DNA of 64,000 bases from Tenebrio molitor (lineage: Eukaryota > Arthropoda > Insecta > Coleoptera > Tenebrionidae): positions 7,564,001 to 7,628,000 of the forward strand of contig NC_091053.1 of NCBI RefSeq assembly GCF_963966145.1, in the 5' to 3' direction. The number at the start of each line of letters is the position of its first letter. Position 1 is the stretch's first letter. This document shows, piece after piece, positions 35,441 through 48,104 of this stretch. The notes below the pieces were generated by a model, which made no database searches, was not told where the DNA came from, and saw nothing but the letters and a program-made list of their open reading frames with translations. The position numbers and the translations under genes were made by a program.

Positions 35441-37649
35441 TATATAACAATACTGAAGGTTCTGTATTGCCCTGTATTAAGCAAATGAAACTACTTAGTT
35501 AGTTTCATATTTTTATAGTATTACCTAATTATCAGAAAAAAATTTGAAAAAGTCACACTCAGCACTTCCTGTCGCAAATTCTTAATTTATCAAAGCGGCT
35601 TACCCACATAACTTGATTTCCCCATTTAATATTCACATCCGCATTTGACCCAGAATCTGTAATAGCCTTAAAAAAAGAAGAATCGATGGTGAAACGCTTT
35701 CGGTGTTCTCCTCATCATTACTTCCCACAATGAGTGTTGGTTTCTTCGGCGGAAAGACAAATCACAATTGCCCCGCTGGAATATTAAGCTCGGACACGAT
35801 TGTCGAGAAGTCGAGGATAATAAAAATAAAAAATATATCGAGGGTTGAGGCGTTTTTCGGCCACTTCTTTTGGCCTCGGTCTTATTGGGATTCGTCACTG
35901 GGATATAATAAGGAAGAGTAATTCAGCGTAGTCGCACAATGGGGCATTGTGCCATCAAATGGGGCGTAAAACATGGGAAAAGCGGCAAATGGGACATCTG
36001 TATGCTCTGCCGGCAACAGAGCTCGGTCGAAGACGCTCGTAAATAAACTGTATTTATTTAGAGATTATTTCTTGCGGGCTTTGTTTATTTTAGTAGAATT
36101 ACAAAGAGGGGAACAGACGTTTTTAATAACAAATGACAGAAAGCAATTTTGGGCGTAATTACCAAACTTTTGTTATAATCGTCTCAATTTAAAATCAAAT
36201 AGTATATTTTCCAAAAAGCGATAAATTTGATTGTCTATTTCCAGCTCGGAAAGCGCGTTGGCGTTTAAATAAACTTTGTGCGTGGGTTCGTTTTCCTAAA
36301 TGTTTATAAACGGTTAGTGTTGAGTCAATATTCTGGAATATAATTGGGGAATAAATTAGAAATTTAAATCTGGACTTTCCAAATATTTAAACCCACTTTA
36401 CGTCCCGCAAACTTTTCAAAGATAAGGGCTTGTACCATTAAGGCTCCTGCTGCAGAACCAATCGAGAATAAATCGAGGGAATTGACTTCTCTTGTTTACG
36501 TAAAACCGATAATATTTTTCATGAAAGTTTTCCATTATTGGGCATCAATTTTCTAAAATACTACGTCAAACTATTGAGTGTTCAAAAAATTTGTGGTCAA
36601 ATAGGCCGTGGTTTACAAACGTAGGTCTCTTTTCAGCCGGTATGCTTTGACATTTCCTTCATAATCATACATTCTGTTTCATCAGTTTAGTCATACGTCA
36701 ACGGAATCAACAGAAAGTACCAGACCACGTGACCACATGTTTTTTTGAACGCTCGATACGCGCATTTGTGATTTAAATTTTTCTACTGTTAGGTATTTTT
36801 TAAATTAATCAAATGTAAATTAATAGATAAAGCTATAACAACGCATCGATCAAAACGGAACACATCGGAGAGCTAATTACACTAAGAGTCGTCTCCCGAC
36901 GCCACGTTTCAAATTCGATGCCAAAGCAAATCCTTTGTGGGCCTCGGTGCCTCAAGGCACCGCCTTTATTTCAGCAGAAATATTCCCAGAGTCGTAATTT
37001 TTGCTAAATCCTCGATAACGTACAGTTGAACGATTTCAGTCATACAAATGGTCCAATTCGTGTCGCTTGATAATGTAGAGATTTTTTAAATCCGCGAATT
37101 TTAAAGCTTTCGTCTCTCGTGAAACAGGAGCTTCTCCTTTAATGTGCTTTCTGTGAAACCCGAATCCACGTCAACTTAATTGTTAATAATGTTAAGACTC
37201 GTATTTTACGTGGCTAAGTTGGATCTTGATTTAAATTAAATTTTGCTTTGTTGTGTTTTTGTTTGGTTGGTATTAAAATTTCTGGATCTTGAGCGATATT
37301 TATTTGATGGAAGGTTCACCAAACTAAATTATGTGGATCAATGTGGGCGGCTTGATAAAGTTAAATTGACGGACGAATGCCAGAGATTATTTACTGCAAA
37401 CAAGTCTAAAATTTCAAAATTAGTTTTAGAGAAACCTTACACTAGTTCGTACTCATAACTTACTCTAGCGTTCAGTCTGCGTTTTTCCATTCTTCAGAAA
37501 ATCAATGTTTCATTTGAATAACGAAAACGAAAACTACACGAATCTCACAAATCTCATTATATTAATAATTGCAATAATTGCAACAACAAACATTTATCTT
37601 AAAATCTGTCATTTTTTAAAAGATTTTACTACTATTCATCCTATTCTCT
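35441..37649. other. Intronic sequence, no gene recognised
   Basis: ORFs at 35668-35898 (-), 35703-35921 (+) and 37243-37458 (+) show no motif. No clear repeat. Confidence 0.4.
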
Positions 37650-38008
37650 ATAAAAGTCATGATACGCAAGAACAAAGTAGGAGCAGAATAGGAGAGAGAA
37701 AATGGGGAGGCGATTTCAGGAGGAAAATGATGATGTTTGAGAGCATGATAGAGAGTATAGCATGATAGAGACCTGGGGATGGAAGGAAGAAGAAGAGGAA
37801 GTTAAAATGCAAGAAAAACGTTTGAGAGGGGTGCTAGGTGTGGACACACAAACGCCAGATTACGTAGTGAGGGAAGAGTGCAACAGAAATAGGCTGAGAG
37901 TGAAAGCGGGAAAAAGAACGGCAAGGTTTGAGGACAAATGGATGGAAGGGAAGAGTACAGGATACTAACGGAATGCTGGAGAGAAAAGGAAAAGAACAGG
38001 GAGAAGAA

Positions 38009-38009
<1 letters not shown>

Positions 38010-38041
<32 letters not shown>
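38010..38041. repeat. (GA)n microsatellite
   Basis: About 32 bp of uninterrupted AG/GA dinucleotides within the decayed LINE's purine-rich reading frame; the source of spurious RERERER and SLSLSL translations. Confidence 0.95.
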
Positions 38042-38045
<4 letters not shown>

Positions 38046-38173
38046 CTACCGAGCAACGGTCAGTGAAGAGTGGAAAGATTGAGAATGAAAGGAAAATGGA
38101 TGAAAGTAGAGCTGAGTGAAAGGGACAAAGACACAGACAAAGAGGAAAGAAGGGAAAGAATCAGGGAATCAAG

Positions 38174-38189
38174 ATATAACAGGGAATGT
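38174..38189. repeat. Target-site duplication, left copy
   Basis: ATATAACAGGGAATGT, identical to 39653-39668. It marks insertion of the minus-strand LINE by target-primed reverse transcription. Confidence 0.85.
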
Positions 38190-39652
38190 TGTTGTATGTA
38201 TATTTAATACCTATACAGGTTTATAAATTATCCGATTTTCGACATTTCCCACTAACTCAATAAAATACAATAAAATATAATATAATAACTAAAACTAACT
38301 AACTAAATAAGACAATAATTCAAAACAATAACAAATTAGCAGCTTTCCAAATACAATTATCCCTCCCCACATATTGTCCCTCTTCTCCACTCAACCTTCT
38401 TCATCCATTCGATCCCTCTTCCGTCCTCATTCAACATTTCTTCTCTACTTTCCTCTCTCTCTTTCAATTCTACGCATTTATTCAACATATGTTCTATCGT
38501 CTCCTTTTTTTCTCCACACATCCTGCACACTCTAATCCTATCCTCATTCCAATATTTATTCTCTCTCTCCTCATTTCCACACCTAAATCTTGCTATTATC
38601 ACTCTCTCCTTTCTACTCTCTCTTCCTAGGTACTTTGGTAGTTCTTCCGTTATTATTTTTTCATACTTCCCATTGTACCTAGATTCCCTAATTCTCGTTC
38701 TTCTTTCCTGCACTTGCACATCTCTGTCTCTCTGCACCAATTCATAAGTCATTGCTCTGCCTCCCTCTCGCATTCTTTCTATCTCCGCTCCTGCATACCC
38801 ATTTCTTTCGAAATATGCCTCCCTCTCTTTCCATACCCCTTTTCCTATTTCTTTCCTTTTTTCTTTCAGACACTCTTGCAAAATTCTACACTCTCCTCTC
38901 TCTATCAACCTCTCCTCAAATCTTATTGCTCTCTTTCCTGCTTCTATTCTTATTCCATCCCTTTTTGTTTCCTCCATCACTATATAGCCCGGTGTCTCTC
39001 TATCTACTCCTAGCACCCATTTCAAATATTTTCCTTGCACCCCTTCCAACCCTTCTTGCTCTCTCCATCCCCATATTTCCGCTCCATACATCATCACGCT
39101 TTTCACCAGACTATCAAACATCATTATTCTCCTTCTAAAGTCATGTCCAAATTTTCTCTCTCCTATCCCCCATACCGCTCCTATTATCTTATTCGCTTTT
39201 TTCACTAACTCTCTCACATGTGCTGCTGCTGTGTTTCTTTCATTCATCACATAACCTAAATACTTAAATTCTTTCACTTCTTCAATTTTATCCTTTTCAC
39301 ATCTCCACTCATTTATTTTTCTCCTACCACCCCCCTTTCTAAACACCATCATCTTGGATTTCTCTACATTCACCGTCAACTTTTTCCTCCTCATATATTT
39401 CTCCATGTTTCCCAACATTTCTTTCATACCTTTCTCCTCTTTCGCTAGCACCACCAAGTCATCCGCGTATGCCAAAGACCACACTTTTTCTTTGCCCACC
39501 ACGACCCCCCCTGCCTGCCCCTTCCTGAACATCTCCTCTATATCTCCTATAAACGCTGCAAACAGGCTGGGGCTTAGTGGACAACCTTGTCTTACTCCCT
39601 TATACGTCTTGAAACATTCACTCACTCTTCCATCCACTCTCACTCTACTTAT
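38190..39652 (-). mobile_element. 5'-truncated LINE insertion with open RT reading frame
   Basis: The minus strand is open from the 5' truncation point at 39652 to the stop at 38357, about 431 residues, with no stop or frameshift. Seen in order: GVRQGCPLSPSLFAAFIGDI (RT motif before the catalytic box), SLAYADDLVVLA (catalytic YADD), FKYLGYVMNERNTAAAHVRE (thumb entry), RRRIMMFDSLVKSVMMYGAE followed by IWGW, and CRMCGEKKETIEHMLNKC (zinc knuckle near the end). The N-terminal endonuclease and RT fingers are missing. The first in-frame ATG is internal, so this is a truncated insert and not a gene. About 170 bp of 3' UTR follow, without a clear poly(A). Clade not fixed; the GVRQGCPLSP motif argues against Jockey/CR1 (which have VPQGSVLGP). 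Confidence 0.9.
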
Positions 39653-39668
39653 ATATAACAGGGAATGT
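39653..39668. repeat. Target-site duplication, right copy
   Basis: ATATAACAGGGAATGT, identical to 38174-38189; the older LINE copy continues to its right. Confidence 0.85.
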
Positions 39669-40171
39669 GAGAGGTGTATTAGCTGGGGAGAAAGAGTGCA
39701 AGAGAAAGAAAAATTATGATGATTCAGATGTGAGAACGAGGAGAGACAAAACAGATATTCGATTGAAGGGGAGGAAAGAAAGTGCAGAATGTGCTATGAA
39801 GAGAGAGAGACAATCGAGCACATGTGGAATAAATGTAGGGAAATGAGAGAGAAGGAAGGAAAGGAACAGCGAGAAATACTGAATGAAGACTGAAGGGAGA
39901 TAAAATGTACGATAGAGTATGGAAGAGGAGGGAAATGATACAGAAGAAGAAGGGTGGAGACAGGAATTAAAAAGGTTTATTTTATTCGCCATATCTGCTA
40001 AGTATACCCATTATAAGATAAAATTTCAACAATAATTGTCCTTTTGGTTTGCAAAACACACCTGCATTAATTTCTTCCTATTCAATATTTCTTGAGTTCT
40101 TGAAGTTACCGAATCCTAAGCTACCAAATATAATGAGTATACCCAATCAAGGATAATTTATTAATTTTCTG

Positions 40172-40947
40172 GTGCTATTCTCTAAGCAAAAGTCGCCCAC
40201 TGTAACTCTATAACTCTATAAGCTACAGTCTGTAACACAAAATGGTATTCTCTAAGAGAAATTGTCTCTGTAACATACATTCTATAGCTTACAGTCGCTG
40301 TAAATTTATGGTGAGACAAATCGTCACCATAAGCACTGTAAAGCCTCTGTAAGTCATCAATTCATCATAAATGTCAGTACATGTAATCTTGACGTTTGAT
40401 TTCATGTTAATTCTGCCTGGTTCTACCGATTATACCGACTCACTATTACATCACTAAAATTAGTAGGTAAAGTAAAGACTTCTTTGCGGGATGCTTCTCG
40501 TTTATTTCTCGATTACAAGTGCCGTAGAGTATAGTCTATTCTATAACCCCCACCAGTGGTAGGGGCTAACGGCCTGAACAACTTCCAAATGTAATTTGAG
40601 GAAATATTTGGATTTAATTCGCCAGAACGAAAAATATCATCCGTTTCCATTAAGTTCGAATATTCTTCGTACTGCTCGGAAATTGTATTTTGACACCTTT
40701 TTCGTTTTGTAATTGTTCATTTTGACACTTTCCATTTTTGAAAGGTACGAAATTTGCATTGTTGACTTGGGAAAAGCTTGCTCCACTAATTTTCAAATGT
40801 ATTAAATAGCTCTGTGAGGCAAATACTTACAGAGGTATTTAGAGAACACGAATTTTATGTATCTCTGTAAGGACGTTTCTTACATTGCTCTGTTAGCTAC
40901 ATACTGTAACTTTTTACATTATGTAGTGAAATTTTAGAGAATAGCAC
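40172..40947. mobile_element. Inverted-repeat element, GTGCTATTCTCTAA ends
   Basis: Left end GTGCTATTCTCTAAG and right end its complement. The inside has many scattered CTCTGTAA/TTACAGAG and CTATAG(C)TTACAG motifs, and a second ATTCTCTAAGAGAAATT. No coding content. Boundaries within a few bases. Confidence 0.65.
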
Positions 40948-42904
40948 TATTAATTTCATTAGTCAACATTTCGTCCATAGTTAAAACAAGATCCAAAAAA
41001 TTACTTCCTCAGTCACAGAAAGTGTTGTTACTCTCATTCGTAAACGACTGTCCATCAGACAATTTTTCATTGTCAATTCATGATACTCGATATGAAAAAC
41101 ATGTTCAGCCGACCGACCTCCATTTTCCCTTTTAAAATATTCAAACCCATTTTTACGGTGGCGAAGCAAGGAAATTAATCCTTTAACGTATTCAACATAT
41201 CGCATTTACAATTAGGATAATCTTTTCAAAACGAAGCAATTTATTACCGAAGGACACTCAATTGTGCTTAAATCGAGATCTTTAATGTTTACTTTAAAAA
41301 TTAGTAAAGGTTCTAGGCCAAATATAATATTTCTTGTTCTAGTCTAAAATGGTGGAGGCGCCGGGATAGCTTTTAATTAAAAGTTACACTGTTTGGAGTA
41401 GATTTGATTGTGATAAATTGAATGCAACAAACTGTAGGACTAAATCGGTGAATGACTTTATTCAATACAATTGGATGTAATTCCTTGTTACATAATTATG
41501 TAAAATATGTAAATATAGATGTTGACTTTTGTTCTTTTGAACATTTTGTAATATTATGTTTCTCAAGGGACTTTTAAGTTTCTTGTTAATACACTACTAC
41601 TACAGTTGGCGTTGAAAACCACACAAATTTTGGATGCGCCGCCAGCCTCGCAACACGAGACAGACTAGTAGACAGATTTCCTGCGGTAAAAACAACCGCC
41701 AGTATCGCGATATTAGTCTGACTCAAGTTATGAAGCTTGCGGTACATTTAACTACGCCACCAACGCCTACTGCGATGGGACAATCATTTATAATAACCCT
41801 GTATAACTTTGACACATCAAGCCAAATTAACTATCATCTGGTGTGTTTCTACTCCCAACGGACTTATAGTGCCATTTACTTTCTCATATGAGGGACCAAA
41901 ATTATACTTCACGCAAAGGTCGTGCAATCCTCTAGCGAGTCTAGCACAATTAATTCTTCAAAAATTCATAAAAGTAAGCGAAGAAAACACAAACTGCTTA
42001 TAATATGCAAACGTAGTAATTCAATAGGTTTACACTGGTCTTCTCATTTTGAGCAAGCGTAATTGATATCTAAAGGTTTATTCTAAAAACTAAAAAGATG
42101 GTATAGTTTGGCCAGCGAGAGATTGGATGTCATAAAAATCATTAAATTCTACGCAGAGAAAGTACTACCTACCGTGAATTATTTATTTATTTACCTTCAA
42201 GCTGTAACATTTTTTGTCCTGAAATTATGCTCTAATTAATGTATTCTAGTGCATTTTGTAGTGTTGGATTAATTTAATACAATTTAAAATCTCCCACTCT
42301 CTCACTGGACGGAGTATAGTAGAATAAATTGTATTTAGAGTAAAGTGTCTTACTAAGTGTCATAGCTACCCTCGACTGCGACTCGGGCATTAAACTTCAC
42401 CCGCAGAAGGAAATTGTGCACTTTCCTCCCTTGTCACGCAAATAACTTTTCTACAAAATATCGTGGCGTTTCATTTATCCCTCGATAAATGTCTTCACAA
42501 ATGCTCACTGCATTAGTGAATGAAATTTGAATGAGAGATTTCCTGAAAGTTAATGGTTCTGAGAGATGCGTAGATGCTGACGTCACGTTGGCCACGCTGC
42601 TAACTTCTTCACCACAGATGTGAAACTGGATGGTCGAGTAATAAAAGGATAAACGATTTATTTCCTCCGCAAAGAGCAGGCTAATGAAGCGATCCTTTTG
42701 GTTTTTTAGTCACACACTTAGGAAATCGAAAGAGAAAAGAAAAATTATTGTTAATATGAACTGTCAATCATGTATTGCCATTTTAATTTTGTGACCTAGA
42801 CGTTGCCAACGAAAAAACTTACAAGTAGAATCTTACAACAAATCGCAACTCCCAACTACTACTTAATTTTGTTTTTAATTCCATTGCGAGGGTTACATAT
42901 CGTA

Positions 42905-42990
42905 GATCAGACATTATTCGATTTCTGGTGAAAGAGGCGGCAAACTTTCAACGCCTACTAGGATCCTACATTAATTTATAGACACTCTGT
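42905..42990 (-). repeat. Repeat E fragment
   Basis: Reverse match to 4210-4302 including CGCCTACTAGGATCC and the CATTATTCGATTTCT end. Confidence 0.65.
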
Positions 42991-45900
42991 ACATATTTAC
43001 TATCGTTTACCTTAACATCATATTCTATAATTTATTAATTATGAATTATTATTTATTATTGATAGATTGTCGGTTATATACCATTTAAAATTATTAACAA
43101 AAGGCTGTGAAGAATATATTTTTCTTAGTTTTGATTTTACTTTTTTTTTTTGTAAAATTTAGAAACAAAAATATTACTATTGCTGTCATTGTTATTATTA
43201 ATTAAAATCTCCAAACAGAAAAAGTCACAAACGGACCTCATATTAAAGAAACTTTTGTTTCATAAAACATATTAGATTTGTTAAAAGTTTGTAACTCTTG
43301 TTCTTTACTAGTTGTTAAAAGCTGATATTAGTTTTTCTTCAGACTTCCTGGATAGATCCGACTTTTTCTTGGAGCAATTCAGGGATTTGAGAATTGAGAC
43401 AGTAAAACCAAACGCTTAATAACTTTTTATGAACGCTAAAATTTTTATCGTATCAATTTGCTAACGTTACTTTTGAAAACAATTGGAACAAAAGAAACGA
43501 TCTGGAAAGATGGCAGCGAAAAATCGTGATTTCGCGCGGTCGAAAGAGAAAAATGACAAAAGCATCGGAAACAAAACAACTAAATTAGAAACGGTTCCGT
43601 TGTTAGAGAGATGCGTTTCCGATACACATCATTATCTGCTGGCGGCGACTCCTGTTGCAGCTTGTGAAATAAAAATTTTATGAAATCAAGCGAGTTGTTT
43701 ATTCTTGAGTCTTATTTTGTTACCTCGGATGGACCAATCTATCTGACTTCATTAGCCACCAGTACCGATTCCATTTTCGGTGTTTTTCCACACGTTATCG
43801 AGTCACAAGAAGCTCGTTGCGATGTATTTACTCACCTATCCAAGACCCCGAAAAGTAAACGTCGAAACTGAAAAACGTCTCTCTCTACGAAATGGAAACG
43901 TAATTATTTTCAGGCTAACATGTTTTCGCGATGTGGAACAGTTTTCAACTATATTGAGTCGGGAATCTCGCAAAAAATGCAATAGATTTTTCCGAAGCAT
44001 AAAATTTGACGTTTGGGGAATTAAATCAAAATTAGGTGCAGAGCGGTGCGATTCGAGATCGCTGAGGTATTGACATAATCAAATCAATCTTAGCGACGCG
44101 AGCAGGGGTCGTTAAAAGCAGCGGCCACGAAATTGGATTTCGCAGCCTGTACGCAAAGTTGGTTTCGCGTACGGTTGCACAAGAATATTTTCTTCTCAGA
44201 TGAAATAGTGTCATAATTAAAATGTTATGTGAGGATACTAATTGTTAGTACTAAACAATGCACAAGATTATTTTGAGAATTAATCCCAAAAGTAGTTTTC
44301 TTTGTTGCTTAAAATTAAAATTTCAGGTGTTTTTTTAAGCTTAATTTGACCTCGTTTCCAACATCCAAAGGATTATTGTGAACAGTTGGAAATAATTCTA
44401 GTTTTTATGAAAGTCTAAATAAATGGAACATAAACTATTTGATTAAAATATATAATTTATTCATTTAATTATTCGCTAAAATCCAGACATTTTTTTACAA
44501 AGCGTAAATTTGTCCAAAACAAAATATTTTTAATTGAAAAAGTTAACTGAAACTGTTCAACTCGCATTGCATTTAATAATAATCGACGAAGCCGCTTAAC
44601 ATCCTGAAAACTGAACAAGCATCTTTTTGTCGGAGAAAAAAGCAACGAATTAGTCTAGCAGGGAGTCGCATAATGGTCTCCCAAGCTCAAATAAAAATAT
44701 GCAGCTAAAATGTTTCTCGTGTATCATCCAAATGAATCCTCCCGTGTTTCCCCCTATTATAATAAAGTTTCCCGCAACTTTGCAAGGCATCTCCCGCAAA
44801 ACCAACCGCAATACAGGAAACGTCCCTCCCACGTAAACAAATTCACCATCAATGACTCGATTAAAACCAGATCGCGTTCCGCTCGGAATAACGTTGATTC
44901 GTCTCAACTTTCATCAGAGTGAAAGGATGACCGGTCCCAGCAGGAAACCGGCAATTTTCCTCGTAGCGGAAAGGAAATCCTTACAGCAGTCCCGAGCTCG
45001 TCAACTTTGACTTTATGTATTTTACACCCACCCGAGCAGCTTACCTAGTCCTGTTTCTCATTAAGGTTCGACCTAAAACAACAATCGACGTTGACCGGTT
45101 CAGGATATCGTGTCCTGTCCAAAATGAGTTAAGTTCAGGGATCGGGTGTCGACACGGCTCTGTCCCGCGAGCCGGTGAACTTGAATCCACTTAAAATAAG
45201 TTTTCAAAGGACGAAAAAAGTTTCACAACATTGGGGTTGGATACCAGAGCTTTTACATAAAACGGATCAAAAATAGTCGATTTTATTTCCCGAAAAAATG
45301 TTGAATCGTTTATTTCTGGCGCTTATTTGGTACTTAATAAGAAAATAAACGTTCATATAGTCGATAGCAACAGCGACAAGAATGAAGAAATGTCTAATAC
45401 AACAGCAAAAGTGATGAATAAATGTCACCGTAAATTATGTAAATAAGTAATTGTATTGCAAATAGTAAATTTCTAGTTTTGTTGGAAAGCTAATAAAAAA
45501 TACTATAAAAAAATGTTTGATATGTATTAATAAATTTATTTAAAAAAAGTGTAGACACAAAATAAATTTGTAATTTTTTCAATGATGTCTAAAAAATTTA
45601 ATTTAATGTGCACCTCGGCTGCGCCTCGGCCAGAACTCAGACTCACACTTTTTGGCCTTGATACACAAATAACTATTCTTTAAAACGTAGTAGTTTCGAA
45701 AAGTTGAACGCTTCGCTAACTTGCAAAGACTTACGTGACTTATACCCTTGTATAATCTTTGGCAACTGCGTTGTAATTAATTAAGGACTTATAGCGTGAC
45801 ATGTTTAAGGATTGCAGCCAAGACGTGAGGAGGATGAGTCCTTTGCTCTTATGTTACCGATCAGTCTCATCTGATAACGTTGTAATGTAATTAGTGTAAG

Positions 45901-46562
45901 ATAGCTGCCTTCAAGGTAAATAGTGTTTATCATAATGGCTATGCTACTCAACTCGTGATTGCTCTTAACCTAGGTTCGAATTAAACTCCTTCTGTTCTCT
46001 TGTGCAAATTCTGTGAATCTGCTTGTCTCGTATATAATTTACGATTGGCAATATCTTTGTCTCGGCGCATTCACAATTTATTAATTAAAAAGTGTAAAGA
46101 AAATCTCTGGAAAAGAGATTTTCACGCTACACTAACTTCAGGTTTTTTCTATATTTCTTGGTTGTATCATTTGCAAACTGTCGCTTTTCAAAGCAATTCC
46201 ACCGACTCTTTTACAGCAAAGTTTCAAGCCCCAGATTAAAATTTATTACTCCTTCTACTCAACAGCCATGAAAAAAAATCATTAGGTACCACATCCATGT
46301 CCTTAACCGCCTACATTGTATTTGTCACAGGGTCTTTGCCCGTTGTGAGATTAATGCTGTCTTAATCCTGTTCGTTGACGCAATTTAAGAAAATCCTCGG
46401 CAAGCACGTGTTATTTTTAGCAGTTGGTTTTCGAATCCGACGCAATTATTTTGTTGATTATTCTCTGCCGCAGACATTATTTATTTTAAACCCATATCTA
46501 AACAATTAAATGCCCTGTTGCTACATGTTTGCTCTCTGTGCGGACTATCGATCAGTTTGTGT

Positions 46563-46622
46563 TCTGGTGAAGCTCTAGTGCATCAAGTGATGCACTTGTA
46601 GAGGGTAGAGGCTTCACCAGGA
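46563..46622. repeat. Long cruciform-capable hairpin
   Basis: The outer stem CTGGTGAAGCTCTA pairs with TAGAGGCTTCACCAG; the inner stem AGTGCATCA pairs with TGATGCACT. No element ends or gene were found around it. Confidence 0.75.
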
Positions 46623-47987
46623 CGCTACCCTGATTGCTAAAATATTCAAGAGGTCACCCGGGTAGGAGATATAAGTTTTGAATTGTTCGTTCCTTCCAGT
46701 TTAATAAAATGGAACATGGAACGTAACATTTTAAAAGTACAAGAGAAGGAGATATGCAATTTTGATTCATGAAATCAATACGAAAAGTATTAATTCTGTT
46801 GAATCGTCATAATAAATGACAATTTCTACGTCGTAGAAAAAGTCTAGTATTCTACTCGCGTGTAATGGCTATTTGGTACTCATCATTACTCGCTCGTTGA
46901 ATAACATATTATTGTTATAAATGGAAATGTGAAGCACCTTACTCCCCCCAGCAAATATTTTTTCTTCTTTAGATGTGTAGTTTAGAATCTACTGCCTTCA
47001 CAAATAAAAAAAAATGAACAATAAAAATTTGGAAGTGACAAGTGACGCACAGTTGACTGTTTCTCGCTCGCTCCGTTAAACTCGATTTCCGAGATTTTAG
47101 CTTGCTGCGAACGATTTTAGCGTGTCGCATGAAACTAATTCACTGCCCGGAAACAAAATGTTTGTGGTGCGCCTAAAGAAGTTTTCACGAGTAGCAAAAT
47201 GCACTTTTCTTTTTATCAGTGTCACTGCTTGGCCACATCTACACAATCAGTCTGGAAACTTTAATAAGTCACTGGCCCGGAATAATTCTCGTCGTTTTTC
47301 TAATCAAACTTTAAACTGGCTTAAATCTGGTCTTTCGGTGATGCACTGCATCCTCTTTCAGCCGGTTTAGATAAAATTGCATTTGCATCGAGGGAAATTC
47401 AAAATAAACTCGTCTCGCTTCTTCAACCTCTACCTCTTATTAAACTGCCAGTTTAAGTTTCCGCACATAGTTACAAAGCAGCGCTCTAACCTATAGTTTA
47501 TTAATAAAGTTTTATGTTTACAGCATTATATTTCATCCCATTTGAAGTTTAGCTTTATGGCGGTGAGTTATGTACGTTCAGTGAAATTTTACGCTTGAAA
47601 TGACTGCAATGTTATCGATTTGTAGTCAGATTATGTCAGGTGGATGGAGTCAAAGTCGGTAACAAATGGACCTTGATAAACAATTAAACTCCAAACAAAA
47701 AAAAAAACAGTCACAGACAAATTAATAAATGGAATGTCAATTTTTTTCGGCCTCGGTCTATAAAATACAGATTTTCCATTCGTCTAAAGCGTGATGAAAA
47801 TGGCATTTCCCTTGGACTTGGCAAGAAAATCGAAACAGGAATTTTTAATTAAAGATTTTAGATTGGCAGCACTGAATGTTAATGTCAAGTGTGAAATATT
47901 GATATTGGACTAATTTGTATCTTTTATCGTAAGCTGTACATTGTGTATAGTCGAATCAGTAGAGGCCGAGGGGGATATCAGACTTAC

Positions 47988-48104
47988 GGGCGGGTGGCCA
48001 CCCTCATGGACAACTGGGAATAACAGAGAAGACGACAACGGTTTTGAATATTTGACGAATTGATTGACTTTTACGGTGTCAGAGTCGCTTCTTGGATCTT
48101 TCAT
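47988..48104 (-). CDS. Four-pass membrane protein, exon 1 with start codon
   Basis: 117 bp, exactly 39 codons, ATG at 48104-48102 in a good context (AAG before ATGA) and a strong donor GTAAGT directly after 47988. It encodes MKDPRSDSDTVKVNQFVKYS, then a Ser/Leu segment and HEGGHPP; no signal peptide, so the N-terminus is probably cytoplasmic. Phase 0 at the donor fits exon 2, but because many exons end in phase 0 and the intron is 13.2 kb, this link is the least certain of the model. Reading through the donor would stop after 64 residues. Upstream non-coding exons cannot be excluded. Confidence 0.62.

Larger units (their letters stand above)
37650..39960 (+). pseudogene. Decayed LINE copy, split by a younger LINE
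   Basis: The plus strand at 37676-38189 reads IGERKWGGDFRRKMMMFESM, then ETWGWKEEEEEVKMQEKRLR and GVLGVDTQTPDYVVREECNR with stops and frameshifts. At 39653-39960 it resumes and includes CRMCYEERETIEHMWNKC, the C-terminal zinc knuckle. Both parts match, in order, the intact reading frame of the inserted minus-strand copy (38190-39652). The break falls at a 15-16 bp duplicated sequence, so this is one older copy interrupted by its own relative. No promoter or 5' region. Confidence 0.85.
40948..47987. other. Intron 1 of the tetraspan gene, distal part
   Basis: No exon recognised. Contains a repeat E fragment (42905-42990), a hairpin (46563-46622), and many short motif-less ORFs (for example 43483-43683, 43780-44073, 44650-44907). 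Some lie in less AT-rich stretches (43480-44220, 44640-45200) that could be conserved non-coding DNA. Confidence 0.4.

Noticed and set aside
37802..38056. Minus-strand ORF with repeated SLSLSL
   Set aside because: Translation of the GA microsatellite in the antisense direction of a decayed LINE.
38714..39138. Plus-strand ORFs rich in Ser, Leu and Phe
   Set aside because: Antisense to the Arg/Lys/Glu-rich LINE reading frame.
43483..44073. Adjacent plus-strand ORFs starting with a Lys-rich segment
   Set aside because: Considered as an exon; no family similarity, no paired splice sites and different frames.
45955..45985. tRNA-like GGTTCGAATTA segment
   Set aside because: No acceptor, D-arm or anticodon stem could be folded around it.
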